Assembly: GCA_037176845.1 (NCBI GenBank)
Contig: JAYKXP010000130.1
Location: 1-64,000, forward strand
Length of the DNA: 64,000 bases
Source: Paramarasmius palmivorus
Lineage: Eukaryota > Basidiomycota > Agaricomycetes > Agaricales > Marasmiaceae
Direction: 5' to 3'
Shown here piece by piece: positions 1 through 12,480 of this stretch. Position 1 is the first letter of the stretch; each line of letters starts with the position of its first letter. Below the pieces are notes generated by a model. It was not told where the DNA came from. It worked only from the letters and a program-made list of their open reading frames with translations, and ran no database searches. The position numbers were made by a program, and so were the translations under genes.

Positions 1-1959
1 GTTCTTGCACTGTGATGATCTTATGTTGTTTTTGTGGAATGTGCTTCGGTTTGTGGTTGATCGTGTAGGGCATATATACATTAAACTTTAGTTGTACCAC
101 AGGATTGGACAGTGAGGATGGCTGTGGAATGGCTCGTTATGACGAAGAGGAATCGGGACTCCACAAGCTCGAGAGATAGATGACCTACTTAAGTTGGTCA
201 GAACTGGTTGTCAAACCCTGAGTTGCAGAGTCGCTAGCCTCATGACTGAAAGGTCGCGGGCTTGACTGGCAAAAACACGCAGCGAAATTCTTTCTTGACA
301 ACGAGGTACGCTATACGATAGATGATTTCGAAGACATGGTCAGACATAGACTTTGTAAGTTGAGAAAGATTAGACGTGTAAAGGGATGATGCAGGGCTTC
401 ACATGACTGTGTTGGAAATCAAAGGATGTGCAAAACCAAGGCCTTGATAGTAAAAGCGCTTCTGGTGGCATGAGATAAGACTTGATGTGGATTGGTTCGT
501 TAATTATGTCAGATCTGTCATGATAGGTGTAAAGACAAATGGCAGATTCCCCAACTGTTACTATACGCCGTCGTTTTTTCAGGAAAAAACAAAGCTTTAA
601 AATGTCGTGTTTTCAAAGTTCGACGGCTAGCAATGGCTGCACAAACGTTAGTCCATAGGCAGGTGTGCTTTGTGTAGAGGTCTGAAGCTAAAGCAATTAT
701 TTAAAGCTGAAACGGCTAGACAGATTCGGAGAATGGTTCTATGACGATATAACTGTCGTTGGGGCTTGTCCTGGAAGAAGTGGAGGACTGAAAACGCACC
801 ACAAATTGAAGGCACAGTAGAGTACTCAAATGGCTAGAAGGGAAGTATGGCATAGATGGCATTAAGTTCTCGCCGTACTACCTCTAAGGCCAATGGCAAG
901 ATAGAACGCGCCCATCGAGACAATAGAGAAGCCGTAGCCAAGCATGTAGTGATGATCTGCGAATGTGGTATACTTCTTGAAACCTGTGTTAATGGGCGGA
1001 TTAGAGTACGACAGAGAAAGGGTCTGGGATGATTCACCGTACTTTTTAGTGAAGGTGAGCGGATACGTCTTACGCTTGACATAGTAGAATCGCATGGTTG
1101 GTGAAAACGCCAGACAGTCAGTCTATCTAGGGGAGAACTGATAGGTTATCGAGGCAAAGCTCTAGCCATATGCATAGAGTGCATGTACAGAAAAATGATG
1201 GAGAAAATAACAGTAAATAACGTAGTGCACTCATAGAAGTTTGAGAAGGGACTGTGTCCTCAGAATAAAGACTATGATTCGCCCTGGGACGCTGTCAAGT
1301 GCGGAAACCACAGCATTAGAAAGCAATCTAGAGCCGAAAGATGTACCCGAGAATATATGGACCACTAATAGTCTTAAGAAGGACTAAAGGGTGCTCCTAT
1401 ATTCTAGCAGAGATGGATGGTACCAGTCCTGAGGAAAAGGTTGGTGCCTTTCGTAGTACTTACCCCATGTAGTCGTTACAAACGGCTAGACCTGCCTAGC
1501 AATATTCTTGATCTGTTCTGGACTACTCATGTCATAAGAACAGCTCTAGTATGCGTTTTAGCTGAAGACATGAAACCGATGTGGGACTATGAAATAGTCG
1601 AGGACTATGCTTTGAAAACGGATTCACTTTGGATTCGAGCGGACTAGTGTAAAGAGAATTTTGAAGACATGCCAGGATGACGAAGTCCCTGAGTTACTAA
1701 GTTCAGAAGAAGATGGAATCACTTCTGGGACGAAGACTGAGTTCGACTAGGTGTTGCATGAATCAGAACTAAGGAATGAGCGTGACTGCATATAATGTGG
1801 CTACACGGGCAGGCTTGACGAACATTGTTCTTGTATAGACGACTAGATAATACTTTGAATACTTTGAATAAACTTGAAATACGCTAGAATTAGCAGCAGT
1901 CTCTCAAGGAGCAGGAGTCTCAGCTGTGTCGAGGGGACATGCCCTGGAGGCCATTCATC
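1..1959. other. CTAG-rich DNA without a recognisable gene
   Basis: No convincing gene was found here. The tetranucleotide CTAG, often as GCTAGA or TCTAGA, recurs roughly every 60-100 bp, far above the 1 in 256 expected by chance. The same signature continues to about 8.9 kb and returns in the LTR at 55003-56762. A short minus-strand reading frame at 862-1095 has a hydrophobic stretch but no recognised motif and was not called as a gene. The stretch is probably the interior of a retroelement or sequence eroded from one. Confidence 0.5.
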
Positions 1960-3602
1960 ACCCGAACCCTAGCTCGATGAGAGACTGACTAGCCGAAGCT
2001 TCAGCAGCGGCAGCCTCCTTCTCTTGCTTGCGAAGACGGTTGTTGCACTCGGCCTCGAGTTCGTCGAACTGTGTGGCAGCTAGCTTGTTACTGAGCACCA
2101 TAGTAAGTATGCAACATGTGTTGCAAAGTGGCCATCTCAGTGCGAAGGTAGTTCCAACAGACAGCAGAACCCTCTCTAGACATAGTGGACATGTCGAGGA
2201 ATGGGATGATGTTCAGGTACTTGTTGACCTTGTGCGATGTCCTTGAAGGCGAAGTTCACGATCATCTAAGGGGCAACTGTTAGAGCGAGTCTAGACACAA
2301 AGAAGAACGAAGAACACAACCTAGGTCTTCTTCCCTGATATCAGCCACTGGCTTCTCGGATCCACTGTCCACCGCCCGCATACTCGTTGTCCCATTTTTC
2401 CTTACCTTATTCTTTCCCCACCGACACGCTTGCGACTGTTCTATACCTTTCCACACCTCACGCTAGTACTCCCAACTTTTCCGTCTACCAGGTCCCCCTT
2501 TAGTTTCCCCCCCTCCCCTTACCCGGCCTTGGATTCTCCAATTCATTCCACTCACCCACCCCTCCTCTCAGAACTCCTTTATCCCCCCAGATGGCTTTTT
2601 CCCCCCCTTCTCACATCCCCACCACTTCAGAATCTCCTCCCCTACGCTCTAGAGCTCGTCACCAGCAGCACCACTTCTCCCTACCCCCTCCCATCCCTTA
2701 TTCCTCCCCAACCTACCTTCGCTTTCTTTCAGGATTCCTACTTCCCCCAAACTAACCCCTGCCTCCCAGCAAGATAAGGGGATAGAAATGAAGTGGTTTT
2801 AGTTACTCTACAGTGCAGGATTGAAGATAAGGGATACTCACAGCGCGCGAGTCTCCGCAGTTTTAGTCTGAGGTGAAGGTTCAGTGGGTAGTCTGTTTGA
2901 AAGGAATGCGGGATGACGAGCCTTTTTGGCACCTTTGGCATGAATAGAGGCAGATAGACCCTGGGGTTCCTCATCTAGAGTGCCGCATGAGTGATCATAA
3001 CAAAGAATGGTTTACTAGGGTCGTACTGAGACATCGTGGGGTCAACGACTCGACGACTTTCATGTCGGCGTCGGCGTCATCACTGTCTTCAACAGTAGGA
3101 GCGGACTTAGGACGACGAGATTTGGCTAGAGGTCGCTCATAAGAATTGATAACAAATAATAGACGTCACTAGACACGAACCTTGGATGGTTTAGGGGGAG
3201 GATGTTCCTAGCTCGTCCATGGTGCGTTTTAAAGTTGCGCAGGGACAGAAGTTGCGGAACATTAGGGTTCAGATCGCCTGGGGCGCCATAGCTTCTCCAC
3301 GAGATCGAGGGCTGGCCGTATAGCTTGTATCTTCGTCGTCTAGGCGACATGATGAACATTGAGGGGACGACGCTGGGATCTAGTCAGCGAGCTGAGAAAC
3401 GAAAAGAGTTGTGGTAGACGCACCAAGTGATCCATCAAGTCTTTGACAGCTGCAGCTGACGGATACCCTTGCTATGGACTCTTGACAATGTCCTTAGCAG
3501 CGCCGACCTCACGAAGAGTATTCTTGAATCCAAGCAGCATTTTATCCTTCCAGGCACCTGGAGGAGGGACTAGCTTGAGCGGCGGATTTCTTAGAGGATG
3601 CC
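1960..3602 (-). pseudogene. Decayed paralogue of the Zn2Cys6-like gene at 4263-6557
   Basis: A minus-strand ATG near 3602 opens MASSKKSAAQA and soon meets a stop. Fragments downstream resemble the coiled-coil part of the neighbouring gene, for example a piece with STMSREGSAVCWNYL followed by NKLAATQFDELEAE near 2030-2180. The promoter architecture also matches the neighbour: a minus-strand TATA box lies about 100 bp upstream of the ATG, and a G-rich tract lies further upstream. Several frames are broken and no full cysteine cluster could be traced. It is read as a tandem, degenerate copy. The 5' limit is the ATG and the 3' limit is approximate. Confidence 0.4.
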
Positions 3603-3700
3603 ATTGACGTATATTAGACGATGAGGAACGCAGCTAGAGAGTAGCTTGGAGATGAAGGTCCAAAGAAAAGGGATGAAAACTGCCCTGAGGACTCGGGACT

Positions 3701-3712
3701 CCTTTTTATATC
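3701..3712 (-). promoter_or_regulatory. TATA box of the decayed gene
   Basis: On the minus strand the sequence reads GATATAAAAAGG, about 100 bp upstream of the ATG at 3602. The paralogue has a similar minus-strand TATATAGG near 6705, about 145 bp upstream of its own ATG. Confidence 0.4.
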
Positions 3713-3858
3713 GCTAGACGTGCCTCAATGCAAGAGAAAATTTACAAGACCGGATTTTGCTAGGATAAGCAACCATATGGTGGCTAGGTGACTTGGCAGC
3801 GTCGGATCTTGTGATCGTGTGGACTCCATGCAAAATAGTTCAACCAGGAGGTTGAAAG

Positions 3859-3879
3859 TTTTTGGTTTGGGGGAGGGAT
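3859..3879 (+). repeat. Purine-rich tract, copy 1 (polypurine-tract-like)
   Basis: TTTTTGGTTTGGGGGAGGGA is nearly identical to the tract at 7078-7100. Both lie upstream of a minus-strand Zn2Cys6-like gene. G-rich tracts of this kind prime plus-strand synthesis immediately upstream of a 3' LTR in retrotransposons. Confidence 0.4.
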
Positions 3880-4262
3880 ACGCTTAATCTGCGTATTTTT
3901 CGGCCGATGCAGCGCATTTTTGATGAGAATTACTAAGTTCCACTCGGCTAGATGCTGATGATGGCAACTTAGATTGTCAAAATGCTGCCTAAAAGGCTAT
4001 CTTACACGATCTAGCTGAATACTCGATGTCAAGTGAGGACTTAGGATATTTTCAAGAGTCGCACAAGTGCAGAAACGAGAACTACATTTTATTTTAGGTC
4101 CAAGTGACCTTTTGAATGTAAGAATTTGTGCACTAGGGCACGAGTACAGCAGAGATATTTTTATAGTGCTTCTCAGCACTCTAGACTACGATGTGATGCG
4201 ATATGAATACGTATACAAAAACAAAACGTCCACGACGACGTTGACCAACCCCCACCAGCCAG

Positions 4263-6557
4263 CTAGTTGGCGTCCTCGGCGTCCTCAGCAGGTCTGGAAC
4301 GAGGGTTAGCATCGAAAAAAGAATAACACAAGAATAAAACTTTTACAGCCTTGTCGCGGTAGAAGCCTTGGCAGCGTGGCCCAGCAGAAGTTGATGCTTC
4401 AGCTGGTGCTTCGGACTCTGCTCGGACGACTCGGCCTTGTCCTCGAGCGACATTAGGTGGAACGACGGCTGTAAGAAAAGAATATTCAGTATGAGCTAGA
4501 ACGGATATCTAAAAGATATAGCTAGGACTTACTGGCGAGAATACTCTGGTCATCGAGAGCGACGACCTCTAGACGTCCATTAACATACTTGACTTCGTAG
4601 TCGCGACAGTTGAACTGGTCTGTGGGCCAGCTCAGTGAAGCGATGAGGCAGTTGATATGGTCTTCGGTGTAGGAGAAGCCTTCAGGGTCAGCCTTGCGAA
4701 GAATATGGATCAGGATGCGAGGATCACGCGTAGCACGTCGGATCTGAGCAGCCAGGTCGTCTAGACGTTGGTCTGACTCTTTGAGAGCAGCCACGGCAGT
4801 GTTGTGGACTTCGACGAGACGCTTTTGAGAGGCAATGAGCTCTCGACGATGTTCCAACATGCTCAAGAGACCTAGATAAAGAATAGAATCAGAATAAAAC
4901 CCAGAATAAAGAACAAGGTAGCTTACCTGCTTCACCTTGCAACCCTAGCTGAAAGAGGTTGTCATAGGACTCCACGATGGTAGCGATAGGCATGTCTAGA
5001 GAGCATCGTTGACGGCCTTGAGCACATTGATGGCACTTGTGTGGACCGGTTCCAGTCGTATTGGGGGCGCAAGGGAGAGCCAAGGATGAACAACGCGAGC
5101 AATTGAACGTGGCGTTCGAGGGCTAATAGAAAGCACTTGTATCAGTAAAATGGGCATGAAAGAATGGCTTCTAGACACTTACTCGAGTGAAGAGAGACGT
5201 TGCCATCGACACCTCTTTGTGAGTAAGTCCCATCTCGGGGTCGGAAGGGACATAGATCTTCCCTGGCATGTCTAGAAGACGAAAGAATAAGAATCTAAAG
5301 GATGAGCAGAAGGCTAGACGACTTACTGATGCTGTCGTCGACGTAATGGGGCAGTTCTCGAAGGGATTTCTTCTTCTTGACTGATACCGTGGTCGCTGAT
5401 GACTTAGTGGAAGTAGTCTTCTTGGACGAAGCAGATGGTGCAGGCGCAACCTCTAGCTCATCCTAGACAAAGAATTAAATAAGAAATAAGATAAGAATAA
5501 GGAGGAATGACATACGTTGTCGTCCTCGTCGTCTTCTTCTTCATCTTCCGACCCAGACTCAGACTCGTCATCATCCTGGACGTTCACGACTTCTGGCTCC
5601 GGACTGGTGGATCCACCATCCGAGGTAACGATACGTCGACGCTTGGAGGAGGATTGGGTTTTGCTAGCGGGACCAAAAGGAGGAATGGGAGAGCTTTTGC
5701 GCTTCGTTGTCGAGACGTAAGTGATCTCTGGGAGAGACGCCTCAGACACAGAGCGAGCACACTAGAGCAAGCTCAAGTCAGTGTCTAGAAGAAAGACTTA
5801 AGAATACAAATGTGAATTACCTTTTTCCCGGCACTTTTACTAGTGCTAGGTTCCATTTTGATGCCTGGTTCCAACTTAATCTTGATGCTAGACGATCCGC
5901 CAGCTTTGGACGTCGACGCGGAAGAAGCGGCAGGAGCTTTCGGGGCGGAAAATGTGCGAATCGTGGGTTTAGGGGCAGAGAATGTTGAAGGGGAAGGATG
6001 TGCTGGGATGGGGACTTCATCGTTCATGTTCCACTCCTAAACCGAACAATGTTAGACTGCTAGAAAAGAATAAACGAGAATATAAAGGGCGTACCGTAAG
6101 GCCATCCTTGAGGGCAGCGGCTAGACTGGTCTTGGTCCAGATCAGCTTGCGGTCGGCAGCGGTGAAGAGACCTTGGTCGTCCATGATGTGGCCCATGCGA
6201 GAGATAGTTGCCAAAACCTGGGAAGCTGGGTAATATTGCGGCATGTCGGTACCAATGTACGACTGTTGTAAAAGGCGCTAGAAACAAGGGCTAACATTAG
6301 AAAGAAGAAAAGAACAAGAATATAAAAAACGGACTCACCAAAGCGGTGGAAGACGAACGAAAACAAACAAGAGCTTTGTCGACGTTTATGGAGTCGTCAT
6401 GATCAATGAAAAGCTGGTTGTACAAGCGTCGGAACTTGGACTGCAGCCGGCCAGCAGCTGTAACGATTTGCGTGAGACGTTGATGTTCCGCAGAGGTGAC
6501 GGCGGCGGTTTTCTGGTCATCGGTTGGAGAACGATTGACTTGTTTTGTTCGCGCCAT
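4263..6557 (-). CDS. Zn2Cys6-like cysteine-cluster protein, antisense to a flanking LTR
   Basis: This multi-exon gene starts at ATG 6557 (MARTKQVNRSPTDDQ) and ends near 4263. The order is: an N-terminal helical part, a Ser/Pro-rich linker, a basic patch SSKRRR followed by a long acidic run (about 5510-5570), then a cluster near 5000-5100 with spacing C-x2-C-x6-C-x11-C-x2-C-x6-C. That spacing fits the fungal binuclear Zn2Cys6 pattern, although the usual run of basic residues between the cysteines is weak. A coiled-coil segment (LEHRRELIASQKRL) follows. The layout suggests a DNA-binding regulator. Similar standalone genes are abundant and repeat-associated in agaricomycetes. Exon borders, especially the last one, are uncertain. 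The gene lies antisense between a polypurine-like tract and the decayed paralogue. No target is known. Confidence 0.55.
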
Positions 6558-7077
6558 GTAGTCGATTAGGGCAACGCGGCCGAAGAAAGAGTCAAGAGAG
6601 TCTGGAGGAATATACGGGGGGAAGTACGGGAACGTGTTGGCGTATAGGTGAAGGGGGAAGGGAGGAAAGGAATGAAAATTCTAAGTCCAACCACCCATAA
6701 CCTATATAGACGACCGATCACATCCGCGTGGCGACTTCTTTAGGAATCGAAGCACGTCGGACCCGGGCGCAGCAGATCCCCACTATTCCCGATAAAGAAA
6801 TAGGGCTTTGATCGCCGTGCGCAAGCAAGGCAATTGACTACCCAAAGAATATACCTTGAGAATAGGGCTAGTAGAGGTGCTTAAAGACGATTTAAGTACT
6901 GTACACCAGCTATACTCCGAATAGAAGATTGATTTCCTTATAAGGAACATCAATTGATCGCTAGTTGATGAAAATGTCGTCATCATTGATGTCGAACGCT
7001 TTGATGCATGATTTGGATTTTTGGACTTAGTGCCCGCTCCGAAGAGAGACCTTACCAGAGACCGAGGACGGTCTAGA

Positions 7078-7100
7078 TTTTTGGTTTGGGGGAGATGATA
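7078..7100 (+). repeat. Purine-rich tract, copy 2, at the edge of a long LTR
   Basis: TTTTTGGTTTGGGGGAGATG lies directly before the region interpreted as a 3' LTR (about 7101-8935). This is where a polypurine tract is expected in a plus-oriented LTR retrotransposon. Confidence 0.45.
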
Positions 7101-8935
7101 TGGTCCAAAATATAAATCGCGTATCTAGACGAATATTCTTGCCTTCAACAAGTTTTAATACACTTGATAAGGGAAACAAGAGCACTAGTGTGAGCCCGAG
7201 CAGCTAGTGAAAGCAGACTTAGGCTCTAACAAAGAGTAACTAGTTGTCTATATGCTTGTTCATGGATCGTATGATCAGGCTATGGTAGCTGGGGACTTAG
7301 CCATGCATGCTAGACGTGTCCGAAAACTGTAGGACTGTCTATACTAGAAAGACGGTTGTCGTGTCATCTATAGAAACGCTATGGAATTGGCTATAGACTT
7401 CTTATGAGGCTATACAACTGATCTGGAAGAGTTGTTGCGACTAGAGACCTTGAATAATGTCTGCGACCAAGGGGATTCGAACTTGGCACAGAATAGACGC
7501 ATAGGCGTAGAGACACATTGTTGACTGACCAGTCTAGACGCTGGCAGGATATGATGGAAAGAGGATCTTCCGCTCTAGGAGGAAGCGCGCGTGTTGCAGC
7601 TTGGATTAATCCGAAGCTCTCAGCATAGCTTAGTAAAATCGATGAGATCCGAAGCTAGACGGCCGAAGATCGACTTGATAAGCAAGCAAGGTTTTAGGGT
7701 TTTACGCTAGCCGCTTACTACAAGCGAGTTACTTGCCCAGGACATTTCGGACTCATCGCCGAAAGGTGTAGATCTGAAACCAACCAGAGAATTATATCTC
7801 AGAAGAGAGACCGTACCTTTCCCCTGGCTAGATGAAGTACTAGCTAGGAATGGTGATAGAATAACGCATTCTTGAACCTAGAAGAATATAGAAGAATAGA
7901 CTCTAAGGGAGGGACTCGAAGGGAAGATGTCTAGGCAGTTCCTGACGATATCCGATACCAAGGAGAGCCGTCTCCGCTCAACAGCTATGTACCATGCGGT
8001 CTAGCAAGAGTGAGTCAGCGCAAGGAAGAAGGATAGTCCACCGAGCGATTTCCGACGTGGAGCTAGCCAAATATTTGGAACTGCTTTCAGGACCAAAATG
8101 CGAATAAACCCAGAATATGGACGAAAGATCGTCTAAAAAGAATATTTCATTTCCTTCTTAAGTAGTTCTATACCTTGTATGGGCAGCGAGCCATCGGAAT
8201 CATAGCTAGAAGTATGTATCTGTAGATTATGGGTAAATAGGACAGCTAGAGGGTATATAAGCTGGCCCATTTCGATACGAAAAGGCAAGCAAGTAGATCC
8301 CCCCACTGTCAGATAGCACAGAGCAATCAACGACTTTGGAACTTGACTTCAGAGAATATTTAAGAATATACCCCACCTAACACAGAGTCAGTGATTTGCT
8401 ACTTGTATAGCTGTGATAAGCGTACAGTAGTCTCTTGAATAGAACGTACTGAGTTGCGTCTAGACGGGATTTGACTTGACCACCGAGGTTTGGAGTACTA
8501 GGGACTCCCACCTAAGTTGAGGTACTGAGGACAGAGGGCCTCCTTATCTATTGTAACTGAAGTATTGTGGACAGAGGGCCACCTTACTTATTGTTTTGGC
8601 ACTGAGGACTGAGGGCCTCCCATTGCCATATATTGGTCATTGTTGAACTTGTTTGGAATCGATCCAGTTTGGATATTGAAGAGGCTAGCTGCACTTGGGC
8701 ACTATCCTGTTGCATTTTGTTGATTTCTTTGTTCGTTGGATACGAATATACACCTTATACCTTTCTCTATACCACGCACCTTTGTTGTTCGTTGGTCTAG
8801 ATCGAGTACTAGAGTGTCTATAGCGATAATACATCGTTTCTTGATCTTACTACCGTGCGGAACCTTTGCCAACGCCGAGCCATCCTCGCACAAAAGAGGT
8901 TGAGTTGTGTTTTGTTGTCTCTAGACGGCCTTACA
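7101..8935 (+). mobile_element. Long LTR of a CTAG-rich retrotransposon (5' edge approximate)
   Basis: The region has the architecture of the better-defined LTR at 55003-56762. It has a TATA box GGGTATATAAGC at 8251-8262, three imperfect hairpin repeats downstream, and a 3' end in which CCTTTGCCAACG...CTCGCACAA matches the end of the other copy. It closes with CCTTACA at 8929-8935. The length, about 1.8 kb, is also similar. The 5' end was set just after the purine tract, but no clear TG dinucleotide partner of the CCTTACA end was found there. No matching 5' LTR or pol gene was recognised upstream within the window. Confidence 0.5.
8500..8622 (+). repeat. Three imperfect hairpin repeats in the LTR
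   Basis: The motif ACTGAGGACAGAGGGCCTCC appears three times with variation, about 50 bp apart. Each GAGG...CCTC can form a small stem. The related LTR carries an analogous triple repeat, GTGTGGAGCCCCACTAG. A role in transcript ends or packaging is possible but unproven. Confidence 0.5.
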
Positions 8936-9043
8936 CTAATTGAACCCATTCACCGGACAACTTTTGGCCTAGAAATTCAAACCTAATCCACATGTGCACC
9001 AGCAAACCAATCAAAATGATCCTGTTTAGTTGGTAACACATGC

Positions 9044-9121
9044 GCAGATTGAACTCTGAACCTCACGGTCAATTTGGTCAACGCTATGTGATTGATGCCA
9101 AACCAACTGTGCCATCAGTCT
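9044..9121 (-). repeat. tRNA-like SINE head or tRNA pseudogene
   Basis: The minus strand shows an A-box-like TGGCACAGTTGG and, about 40 bp on, a B-box-like AGAGTTCAATCTG. This is internal pol III promoter architecture. No anticodon stem of a functional tRNA could be traced. Two similar minus-strand units lie at 24660-24742 and 57505-57588. Confidence 0.4.
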
Positions 9122-9373
9122 GATACTACATTCTATAACTTACATGACTATACCCCCTTAATTTTTCCCCCCAGACGACAAGTTGGCGCCACTTCGGCAT
9201 CTTCCCAAAACTATACAGCTGTCAGTGGCTTAGCACGTGATTATTCTAGGCATTGAGTACTCGATCCCACAAAGCGTCGTCGCCAAAGATGTTCAAATGT
9301 CATATATAGTAGTTACTACACAAACACAGCAATAGCTACTACATAAAACACTCCCTGTACTAAAATACCTACC

Positions 9374-11615
9374 CTATAGCCCTTTTGCCAATCCCGAGAA
9401 GCAGTAAATGAGCTCATCCATAGCACCTTCATAATCTACCAGACAAAGCTTCTCTTGGATCTGATGAGCTGTTGCAACCGGAAGCTTGTCTACGGCTTCC
9501 TTCCACCAAGCTATAGCTGCAATCAAGCTGACAATACCGTTTTGACCAGTGATACGAAGAAACTCCCAGTTGCCGTTGGGATCCCGCGTGAGACGTATGC
9601 CTTTCTTCTGATCCTTCCGCCAGTCAGGCATGCAGACTTTGAACCAAGCAAGGAATTCGTCGTAGTAATGTCGCAGGTCTGACATGTCTGGGCAATACCC
9701 TGGAGCATGCGCTTGTGCGATCCAAGCCTTGACACCATTGGGACGCCTCAACGAAGACAGGCGCCCATTCTCCTGGTAGTCTGCGGCGCGCTCAATTCTC
9801 AGAAAGAGGCGTAACAGACGACGAAAATCCTCATCGATGCCGACCATGCGAGCCAGCTCCAATATCTTCGCAATGTAAGGCGGTGCCTCGTTGGGTGTCA
9901 CGACGTCGAGGTGCAAAGTGTGTGTTGGAAGAGATGGTGCTGGAGCAGTTGCTGGAAGGAATGATGGGCCTGTGGACATGCTGGCAGTCACGCGAGCCTT
10001 CTTCTTCTGACGACGGTCAACCGGGGCTGAGACAGAGTTCTCAGCGTGTCATTTCAAGGACTGCCTCGGAGCCTTGAGGAATACAGAGTCTGGTTCATAG
10101 TCGTAGGGCTTGGGGTGATTGTCCATGTCTGCAATCAGATCCCCCACAGGGTCAACATCTTCGGCTCTGCCCTTGGACCGCTTCGCATCACAAGTAGATC
10201 CCTTCTTGAACTCGGCTGCCTGCCGCTTGTGACCTCACTTTGACGGTGAGCCATACATTCGTACAACATTGGGGGATGGAACATCAACGGTAAAAGGTGA
10301 GCCACGGCGCCCCGAGCCTCCCATAGCAGGCGACGAGGGAATGGTAATTGGTGACAGAGGGGTCGGCGAATGAGTTGCACGAGGAGGAGTAGGCTTCGTG
10401 GACATTGATGAAGGTGGGGAAGATGCAGATCGCGGTCGCTTGGCCTGGCTTGCGTTACTGCAAGACACCTCATTATCATCTCTTGACGCTGCCTTGCTGG
10501 AACCAGCCAGTGTGTAACGAGCTGAACGATCTTTTTGTGAAATTTGAGGTGTGTGTGGAAGCTTTTGGGAAGCAGAGGCTGCTGTTGTTTGGGCTGAGCT
10601 ATGTTTATGTGCAGGCTTCTGCGAGGTAGTTGGCGTGGTAGATGATGTGGGTTGTTGATTGGGCTTTGGTGGCTTTTCTCCTGTGGACATACGCCCAGTC
10701 GGCTGGTATCTAGTTGGCGCCGAGGTCGTCCAGATACTGTTGGTAGACGAAGGTCCTGCATTACAGCTCGCAGAAGTCATTGGCGATTTCTGCTTCGCAG
10801 CCCCCAAGGAAGCAGCCGGTTGAGTGATAGGCAGTTTGCTAGCACCAGAAGATGTGGAGGCGGATGAGGAAGTGGCAGCATTGGGAAAGGACATCGTTGC
10901 ACCTGCTGGCAGTTTCGGAGTAAGCACCACGGTGTCGTGGCAAATACTATCGGCCTCCTCGTCGATGATAGATGCTAAAGATGGGCTGCCCAAAGGTAAT
11001 GCACAACGACGACATTCTTCCACTGCTAGACAGATCATCTTGTTAAAACCTTACTCGACATCTCAAGGATTTTTACTCACTATAAACCTTCTGTAGGAAG
11101 TGGGTGTAGATTGGCATGATGTACTTCTTGTAATTTTGTCTACAAGCTGTGCTGAAATTCAGCTGTAAGGGCCCCGCTGTTAAGCCTTCGTTGACACTAG
11201 GAAAAAAAGCAAATGTGTTATTCTATGCAATACAGCCACATTTTTCAACGAGGGCACCTTATGATATTCAGTCTACCACCATCTGCAGGCTCTGGTCCTC
11301 CACCAATCACCGTAAAGCTCCAGCCAGTAGCCTCTGCCATGCCCTCCAAAATCGGCTTGACAAAGCTCGGAATTCCCTCAATTGCACTATCCAAACATTG
11401 AGTCAAGGTCAATGCAGCCTTCAATCGTCACTGACCTCTGGCGGGATTCGGGATCCGTTGGCACCGGACCTCGAATAAGACGGTTATAACGATCTTCCCT
11501 CTCTTTCGCCTCAGAGCGTGCAGCGGTGGCCCATTGCTGACGATCTTCTGAGCTCAGTTTCTCGAAGGCCGCTGTCGCGGAGTCGCTTGGACTCCTGGTG
11601 GATCATGGGAAAGGG
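9374..11615 (-). pseudogene. 5'-truncated HMG-like KDZ companion gene (copy 1)
   Basis: The remaining exons read in order: an HMG-like helix pair (AAFEKLSSEDRQQWATAA, about 11500-11600), a module with the signature TGWSFTVIGGGPEPADGGRL (about 11300-11400), the segment YKKYIMPIYTHF, the motif AVEECRRCALP, a Ser/Pro-rich linker, and a C-terminal module ending in IAAIAWWKEAVDKL (9374-9991). The order and motifs match the complete gene at 32667-35437. The N-terminal part of that family is missing: upstream of about 11615 the sequence is unrelated, so the copy was cut by insertion or rearrangement. Divergent HMG-domain proteins are known passengers of basidiomycete KDZ transposons, and this assignment is by analogy to them. 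Confidence 0.6.
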
Positions 11616-11619
11616 TGAC

Positions 11620-12480
11620 GGTGCACAAGCGCACCTATAATTCATTAGTTTCACTTCATTCTTTTCTGCTACTTATAGATCCTCACTGACATTTTTATTT
11701 TACCTTTATAGTTCCTTTACCTTTCATTTCCTACTCTTCACATACGACATCCATTTCCACTTCCATCCTCATGCACATTACGATACAACAAAGCAACCAG
11801 CTAATCCGAGGGATGCCGGTCTCACCCCGCAGATAATGCATGCCTCATGTCGGTTCGGGGTCGCCGATGCGAGAGGGTCTGGTCCACCCGATAGCTGTGC
11901 CTGCGTGTATTCATCTGGTGAACACCTGTAGACCAAGGATAAGTGACGTTGTGGACTCACCTTCAATTATTCTCTGTGGGCACTTTAGTTTATCTTATCA
12001 CGATTATCTTTGTTGTTTGGCGTGTTTGTATTTGCGCACGGACCACCGTGACGCATACCTGACAGCCTGTCAGATGAATGTGACATTCCCTTCTTTCTTT
12101 TCTCCCTCATCTCTGAGCCCTCGAGTCGAGCCCACAAGAGCATCAAGAGCATACGAGCACATCAAGAGTCAAAGCACGAAGTATATTTCATATTCTATCT
12201 TTTATTTTCAATTTGCGGCCTTATCGGTGAATCATCACCGGACAGATGCATTTGGTACCACCTCGTGTCTTACACGTTCCCGGGATCTTTTCATTTTTCA
12301 TCCTCATTCTACAACGACGACTCGATTTGTCATTTTTCGAATCTATGTCTACTCGGGTAGCCGTTCCGACCTCGTCATCTGCATAGTCCCTCCGTGGACT
12401 AACTCTATCTTCCTCAGTGGTGACCACCGCAGGGGACAGGTTTTCTGAGAACTGCTAACTGTTTTATTCTAATTATAGAT
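11620..12480. other. Intergenic stretch and leader of the Gag-like gene
   Basis: A plus-strand open frame at 11840-12448 is low in complexity and shows no domain. The final part, with a plausible intron end TTCTAATTATAG near 12478, probably belongs to the leader of the Gag-retropepsin gene. No other feature was seen. Confidence 0.35.

Noticed and set aside
2430..2777. Plus-strand 115-codon open frame
   Set aside because: The sequence is a pyrimidine-rich low-complexity tract (CCCTCCC, CTTCCCC), which gives an open frame of Pro/Leu/Ser by composition only.
9044..9121. Functional tRNA gene
   Set aside because: A- and B-box-like motifs exist, but no paired acceptor stem or regular anticodon arm could be traced. 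The same holds for the other two units.
11840..12448. Plus-strand 202-codon open frame
   Set aside because: No domain, a codon pattern unlike the neighbouring genes, and overlap with the likely untranslated leader of the Gag-like gene.
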